From NCBI GenBank assembly GCA_025999735.1, contig BNXR01000079.1, forward strand, positions 1 to 9,692: a stretch of 9,692 nucleotides of DNA, written 5' to 3'. Below, in pieces: positions 6,154 through 9,692 of this stretch. Positions within the stretch are counted from its first letter, which is position 1. The number at the start of each line of letters is the position of its first letter. A program made the position numbers and the translations under genes. The notes below the pieces were generated by a model that had not been told where the DNA came from, did not search any database, and saw nothing but the letters and a program-made list of their open reading frames with translations. This stretch comes from Bacteroidia bacterium. GTDB taxonomy: Bacteria; Bacteroidota; Bacteroidia; Bacteroidales; Marinifilaceae.

Positions 6154-8158
6154 ACTGATTCACAGGATAGACGACCTCATAAAGCATAGCAGGTTCGGCA
6201 TCGTCTTTCCCTATTTGTTGAATTTTGCGGAAAATACCCGGATATTTATACTCGACAAAGTAAAGAAAACGCCTGATAGTGGTGATTATATTTTCTGTTT
6301 TCTGAGTAGGATTAGCGCGTAAGCTAGCGTCTATGACGTAACTGACATTCCCCTTTTTTAGCGAATTAAGTAGTGCATCGGGATACACACCGTAGTCCTT
6401 TTTTTCCTCTTTGCGCACGAGGTCCAACATTTCCTGAGGGTCGAAGTGGAGAGAATATTCCTTGGGGTCTAAACCTGAAAGTTGTGCATATATCGCATCG
6501 GGGACATCGTAGGTGGTGTATATGCGGGTGTCAACTATTAATATTGCAACCATGTGTGGTTGAAGGACTAAAAGAACATTATTCGCTGTTGAGCCAACAA
6601 AATGTTGCTTATAGTTTGATGCTTGCAACGCAGAGTCTGTTAAAACAGTTGGTACGTTCCCAATCCCTTGAAACTTTCGCCCATGCGTATAAACAAATGA
6701 CATGGGGGCTTTACGACAGGCGATGCCGGCATCTTTCGGGCAATTTTTAGCTGCCCACTCGCTCATTAAAAAGTAATTTACCCAATCCGGCGTGTAACCG
6801 AAATACTTATTTCCCGCCATATTCTGTCGCAATACGGGTAGTTTTTTGTTTACCTCCTCCACGGTTTGTTTGATGTTCGGAAGCAATATTAGGCCTATAC
6901 AAACAACATATACCCATTGAAGCCATTGGAGGCGTTTGATTTTGAGCAGTTCGGCGAAACCGTAAAAGACAACTATCAGAATCAGTGGCATATAAATGAG
7001 TATCATCCGCCCTTGTCCCCATGAGGCATGCATGACGATGAAAGTAGCCCCAAGTAAGAACGCTACTAATAACGTTGAAAAGACGATAGCATGTTGTTCA
7101 CGTATCCATGCGTAAATAAAACCAACGAGCATGAGTGCGATCAGCAATACGGAGTAGATATGTGAAGGTTCGCCTTCCGTTTTCAAGTATAGCATACCAA
7201 AGAAAGCGGACGTGTAGATTTTTAAATTGGCAAAAAAGCGTGTGACGATACCCCAAAAATCTTCCGTACCCAGAGCCGGATTGTAAGCATCTTTTGTGAG
7301 AAAAGAAGAAAAGGCAGCGACTACGTTTCGTGCGGTGATATCCCCCCAGCAGAAAGGTTGTATCACCTTGTTGTAGAGGATGTAAAAGATGGCAAATGAA
7401 ATGATTGTAGCGATGCTCACCCACTGTTTTTTGCGAAGTACAAAATAGACTGCCGCAGCCATGATAGCAGCGTAAGCCAATGCACGTGAGAGGTAGTATA
7501 AAAAAGCAACGAAGCCGAAGAACAAGAGCTGTTTGCCTAAATTTTTGTAGTATTCCTTATTATAATTATCTATGGGCGATTTTAAGACTGCATCTTCCAA
7601 TCGAAAGACGGCATAGCAGAATAGAGATATTATCATAACCACAAACATTTCCGTATATGCTTGGCTGGTAAAATACAAAATACTTGTGTTAATAGTCGTA
7701 ATGAGCAGTGACGGGACAAGGATATAGGCGGCGACACGGCGACGAAACGCAAAGTAAAATAGGGTAATACCTGCGAGAGCAAATAGCAGGGACATCACTT
7801 TCACTGCCACTAAGTTTAGTCCGAAAATAGCGATAGGAATCGCCAACATCATACAATATAAAGGTGGTTTGACACCGTAATAGTAGCCGAAGAAATTTTG
7901 TGCATAATTAAATCCTGCTTGGATGTAGTCAGAATCGTCAAGTCCTTCTGAAATTTTCACATCAAACGTAAGCAATGACCCAATAGTCATGGCCACAAGA
8001 CATAAAATAAGCGACCAATAGCCTTTCTTTGTTAAGAATATTTCGATACGAGCTAATAGGCTACGTTTTTCAGGTTTGCCTTTTAATTCTTTTAATTTTG
8101 GCTGGGTGCTGCTTTTGGTTGGAGTGATATTTTTTGTCTGAACGGTCTTTTTCTGCAT
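6152..8158 (-). CDS. GT-C fold membrane glycosyltransferase (ArnT/PMT-like)
   Basis: The 668-residue inner-membrane protein has a basic, Lys/Thr-rich cytoplasmic N-terminus (1-46), then about a dozen hydrophobic segments up to roughly residue 450, then a soluble C-terminal domain of about 200 residues expected on the periplasmic side. The first outside loop has acidic EGLDDSDY (D74, D75, D77), followed by GVKPPLY (KPPL 97-100). This is the arrangement seen in ArnT/PMT-type (GT83/GT39-like) enzymes, which transfer sugars from polyprenyl-phosphate donors to lipid, glycan or protein. Donor and acceptor cannot be told from sequence. The start is set at ATG 8158-8156 because the upstream in-frame ATG (8212) overlaps the -33 region of the promoter. 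It diverges from the glycosyltransferase at 8395 and converges on the HU gene. Confidence 0.75.
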   Translation of the reverse strand: MQKKTVQTKNITPTKSSTQPKLKELKGKPEKRSLLARIEIFLTKKGYWSLILCLVAMTIGSLLTFDVKISEGLDDSDYIQAGFNYAQNFFGYYYGVKPPLYCMMLAIPIAIFGLNLVAVKVMSLLFALAGITLFYFAFRRRVAAYILVPSLLITTINTSILYFTSQAYTEMFVVMIISLFCYAVFRLEDAVLKSPIDNYNKEYYKNLGKQLLFFGFVAFLYYLSRALAYAAIMAAAVYFVLRKKQWVSIATIISFAIFYILYNKVIQPFCWGDITARNVVAAFSSFLTKDAYNPALGTEDFWGIVTRFFANLKIYTSAFFGMLYLKTEGEPSHIYSVLLIALMLVGFIYAWIREQHAIVFSTLLVAFLLGATFIVMHASWGQGRMILIYMPLILIVVFYGFAELLKIKRLQWLQWVYVVCIGLILLPNIKQTVEEVNKKLPVLRQNMAGNKYFGYTPDWVNYFLMSEWAAKNCPKDAGIACRKAPMSFVYTHGRKFQGIGNVPTVLTDSALQASNYKQHFVGSTANNVLLVLQPHMVAILIVDTRIYTTYDVPDAIYAQLSGLDPKEYSLHFDPQEMLDLVRKEEKKDYGVYPDALLNSLKKGNVSYVIDASLRANPTQKTENIITTIRRFLYFVEYKYPGIFRKIQQIGKDDAEPAMLYEVVYPVNQ

Positions 8159-8178
8159 GGTTGCTTTTTTTAAGGTTG

Positions 8179-8208
8179 CAAAATTAGTATTATCTGTAAA
8201 AAGAGCAA
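8179..8208 (-). promoter_or_regulatory. Bacteroidetes-type promoter of the GT-C gene
   Basis: On the minus strand, TTG (8208-8206), 19 nt, then TAATTTTG (8186-8179). The -10-like box and spacing are identical to those of the HU promoter. Transcription would start near 8172, leaving a leader of about 15 nt to ATG 8158 and excluding ATG 8212 as the start. Confidence 0.7.
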
Positions 8209-8219
8209 TCATTTTCTTT

Positions 8220-8273
8220 AAAAAAAGTTACTTTTGTGGCTCATTCTAAAAAAAAAGTTACTTTTGTGGCTCA
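8220..8273 (+). repeat. 30-bp-period direct repeat carrying two -10-like boxes
   Basis: An A-tract plus GTTACTTTTGTGGCTCA occurs at 8220-8243 and again at 8248-8273, perfectly conserved apart from A-tract length. Each copy contains TACTTTTG (8229-8236 and 8259-8266), which fits TAnnTTTG and points towards the glycosyltransferase at 8395. Copy 1 has no TTG at the usual distance. Copy 2 could use the TTG inside copy 1 (8234-8236), at a long 22-nt spacing. These are candidate tandem promoters only. Confidence 0.6.
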
Positions 8274-8309
8274 CTAAACGTTTTTTTACGGAACGCCACT
8301 AACTAAACA

Positions 8310-8373
8310 CAGACACACAGACGCACAGACACACAGACGCACAGATACACAGAGATACACGATACGCAGATAC
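8310..8373 (+). repeat. 16-bp CA/GA-rich tandem repeat in the leader of the glycosyltransferase gene
   Basis: CAGACACACAGACGCA is present twice without change (8310-8325, 8326-8341). Two decayed units follow (8342-8357 CAGATACACAGAGATA; 8358-8373 CACGATACGCAGATAC). The plus strand here has almost no T. The array lies between the candidate promoters and the start codon at 8395, so it would be in the untranslated leader, where it should be unstructured. Confidence 0.8.
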
Positions 8374-8394
8374 ACAAATAAACGGATAATTTGT

Positions 8395-9687
8395 ATGAAC
8401 ATACTCCATATAGCTTCTACTGATTTGCGGGGTGCCGGAAGTTATGTAGTTGCTCTTAATGCACTACTCAGCGCCAACGGGCATCACTCAAAATTGGTGG
8501 TCGTGTTTAAAACCTCAAAAAAACCTGATATCATCGGTTTCATTACATTCGTAAAAAACAAATTTCTACAATCCTTATTGGATAGGGCGATTCTGTGTTT
8601 TCACAGACTACAGACTTTTGTGAAGATAGGAAAAACGAATCCGGATTATTACTTTTATAATCTGGATGAGCGAAAATCCAATTTCTCGGCTGAATCAATT
8701 TTAAAAAAGCTTGACTTTACACCCGACGTCATTTTTGTGCATTGGGTGAGCAATTTTATCAATACGGCAACTATTCATAAATTACAGCAACTTACTCATG
8801 CTCGCCTATTTTGGGTGATGGTAGATAATGCTCCCATTACAGGCGGTTGCCACTATCCGTGGACGTGCAAAGGCTATGAAACAGATTGCAGTAATTGCCC
8901 TGCTCTGCTTACTCCTTCCAAAAAACAGATTGCAGCACGAAATTTTGCGTTGAAAAAGGTGCATATACCTTCACAGCTACAGATACTGACGCTTTCGTCA
9001 CCTGATAAGATGCGTGCAGAGAAATGTAGTTTTTATGCGGGTCGCAAAGCGGAGGTGATTTTCCATCCTGTGAACGAAAATATTTTTTATCCTCAGCCCA
9101 AATTTCCTTCTCAGCAAGCATTATCAATCTCCTCGGATAAAAAAATAATCTTTTTTGCAGCCACGACTATTCGTGAAAAGCGCAAGGGTTATACCGAGTT
9201 GCAGGAAGCCTTAAAGATTTTTGAACAAGAAATTTTAAGGAAGGGGGAAGATTTACAAGATTATTTACTCGTGATTGCCGGTAAACAGCCTCCTGTTTAT
9301 CAAGGTCATATTCCCGTAACCTATTTAGGTTATCTATCGGAACAGGCTATGGTGCAGGCGTTTAATGCCGCCACCTTGTTTGTGTGCCCCACCTTGGAAG
9401 ATTCTGGTCCCGGAATCTTAGGGCAGGCTATGCTTTGCGGTACACCGACGGTCGCTTTTGCTACGGGTGCTGCTGTGGATATGATAGAAACCGGTCGTAG
9501 TGGCTATCTTGTCAACTGGGGAGAGAGTGGTGAGCTATCTGCCGGAATAAATTTTATTACTCACTTGGATGCCGAGCAATATGCGAATATGGAGAGGGCA
9601 TGTAGAGAGATAGGGCTGAAGACATGCTCGTTCAAGGCGGTGGGCGATAGAATTGAGGTTTTAAACACGACCACCAATTTTGAGTGA
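8395..9687 (+). CDS. GT4-family glycosyltransferase (surface polysaccharide type)
   Basis: The 430-residue cytoplasmic, GT-B fold protein is predicted to transfer a sugar from a nucleotide donor to a growing glycan; the sugar is unknown. The N-terminal acceptor domain opens with MNILHIASTDLRGAGSYVVA, the glycine-rich start common in this group. At 148-169 it has ITGGCHYPWTCKGYETDCSNC, a four-cysteine motif (C152, C158, C165, C168) that recurs in a subset of polysaccharide-cluster glycosyltransferases. The C-terminal donor domain includes IFFAATTIREKRKGYTELQEAL and LEDSGPGILGQAMLCGTPTV (about 334-353). There the usual E-x7-E pair reads D336-x7-Q344. The length is normal. The stop TGA (9685-9687) overlaps an ATG (9687-9689), so another coupled gene may follow. 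Confidence 0.88.
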   Translation: MNILHIASTDLRGAGSYVVALNALLSANGHHSKLVVVFKTSKKPDIIGFITFVKNKFLQSLLDRAILCFHRLQTFVKIGKTNPDYYFYNLDERKSNFSAESILKKLDFTPDVIFVHWVSNFINTATIHKLQQLTHARLFWVMVDNAPITGGCHYPWTCKGYETDCSNCPALLTPSKKQIAARNFALKKVHIPSQLQILTLSSPDKMRAEKCSFYAGRKAEVIFHPVNENIFYPQPKFPSQQALSISSDKKIIFFAATTIREKRKGYTELQEALKIFEQEILRKGEDLQDYLLVIAGKQPPVYQGHIPVTYLGYLSEQAMVQAFNAATLFVCPTLEDSGPGILGQAMLCGTPTVAFATGAAVDMIETGRSGYLVNWGESGELSAGINFITHLDAEQYANMERACREIGLKTCSFKAVGDRIEVLNTTTNFE

Positions 9688-9692
9688 TGCCC

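Noticed and set aside
6373..6750. Plus-strand ORF of 125 codons antisense to the GT-C gene
   Set aside because: It is opposite the soluble C-terminal domain of a convincing membrane enzyme, and its translation is low in pattern with no promoter nearby.
8220..8373. CRISPR array or invertible promoter
   Set aside because: Repeat units are contiguous or separated by 4-5 bp with no spacers of regular length, and there are no inverted repeats flanking the segment.
8386..8393. ATAATTTG just before ATG 8395 as a -10-like box
   Set aside because: It misses the consensus TA at the first two positions and would place the transcription start inside the coding region.

Overview
The window looks like chromosomal DNA of a Bacteroidetes (Bacteroidia-like) bacterium. 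Three independent signs agree. There is a PorT-family outer-membrane protein, a type IX secretion component limited to this phylum. Three well-placed promoters match the phylum consensus TTG-N19/20-TAnnTTTG. Strong Shine-Dalgarno sequences are largely absent. I see no phage, CRISPR array, tRNA, rRNA or intact insertion sequence.

Layout, left to right. (1) Positions 3-764 hold the C-terminal part of an adenine deaminase whose 5' end lies outside the window. (2) uvrC (901-2709) follows. Between the two genes lies a decayed tandem copy of the ade-end/uvrC-start junction (about 711-850 against 851-987). (3) Positions 2710-3330 are a patch of gene remnants: a broken minus-strand secreted WG-repeat-like gene, a 19-codon minus-strand stub, and a plus-strand winged-helix fragment resembling the C-terminus of Fic proteins. 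(4) A porT homologue (3335-4057) has its own promoter and is followed 29 bp later by a FAD-dependent dehydrogenase of the COG2509 type (4087-5649), probably in one transcript. (5) An HU-family gene (5773-6042) has a near-perfect promoter and ends in a UUCG-loop terminator. That terminator probably also serves the convergent minus-strand gene. (6) A 668-residue GT-C-like membrane glycosyltransferase (6152-8158, minus) and a GT4-type soluble glycosyltransferase (8395-9687, plus) diverge from a regulatory region. That region contains a 30-bp-period direct repeat carrying two -10-like boxes and a 16-bp-period CA-rich tandem repeat.

How the genes fit together: ade (purine salvage), uvrC (nucleotide excision repair), the FAD enzyme and HU are housekeeping genes. 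porT belongs to the secretion machinery. The two glycosyltransferases suggest the edge of a cell-envelope or surface-glycan locus, and the TGATG overlap at 9685-9689 suggests that locus continues to the right. I found no convincing new multi-gene system. The most informative oddities are the duplicated ade/uvrC junction, the pseudogene patch, and the repeat-rich divergent promoter region.
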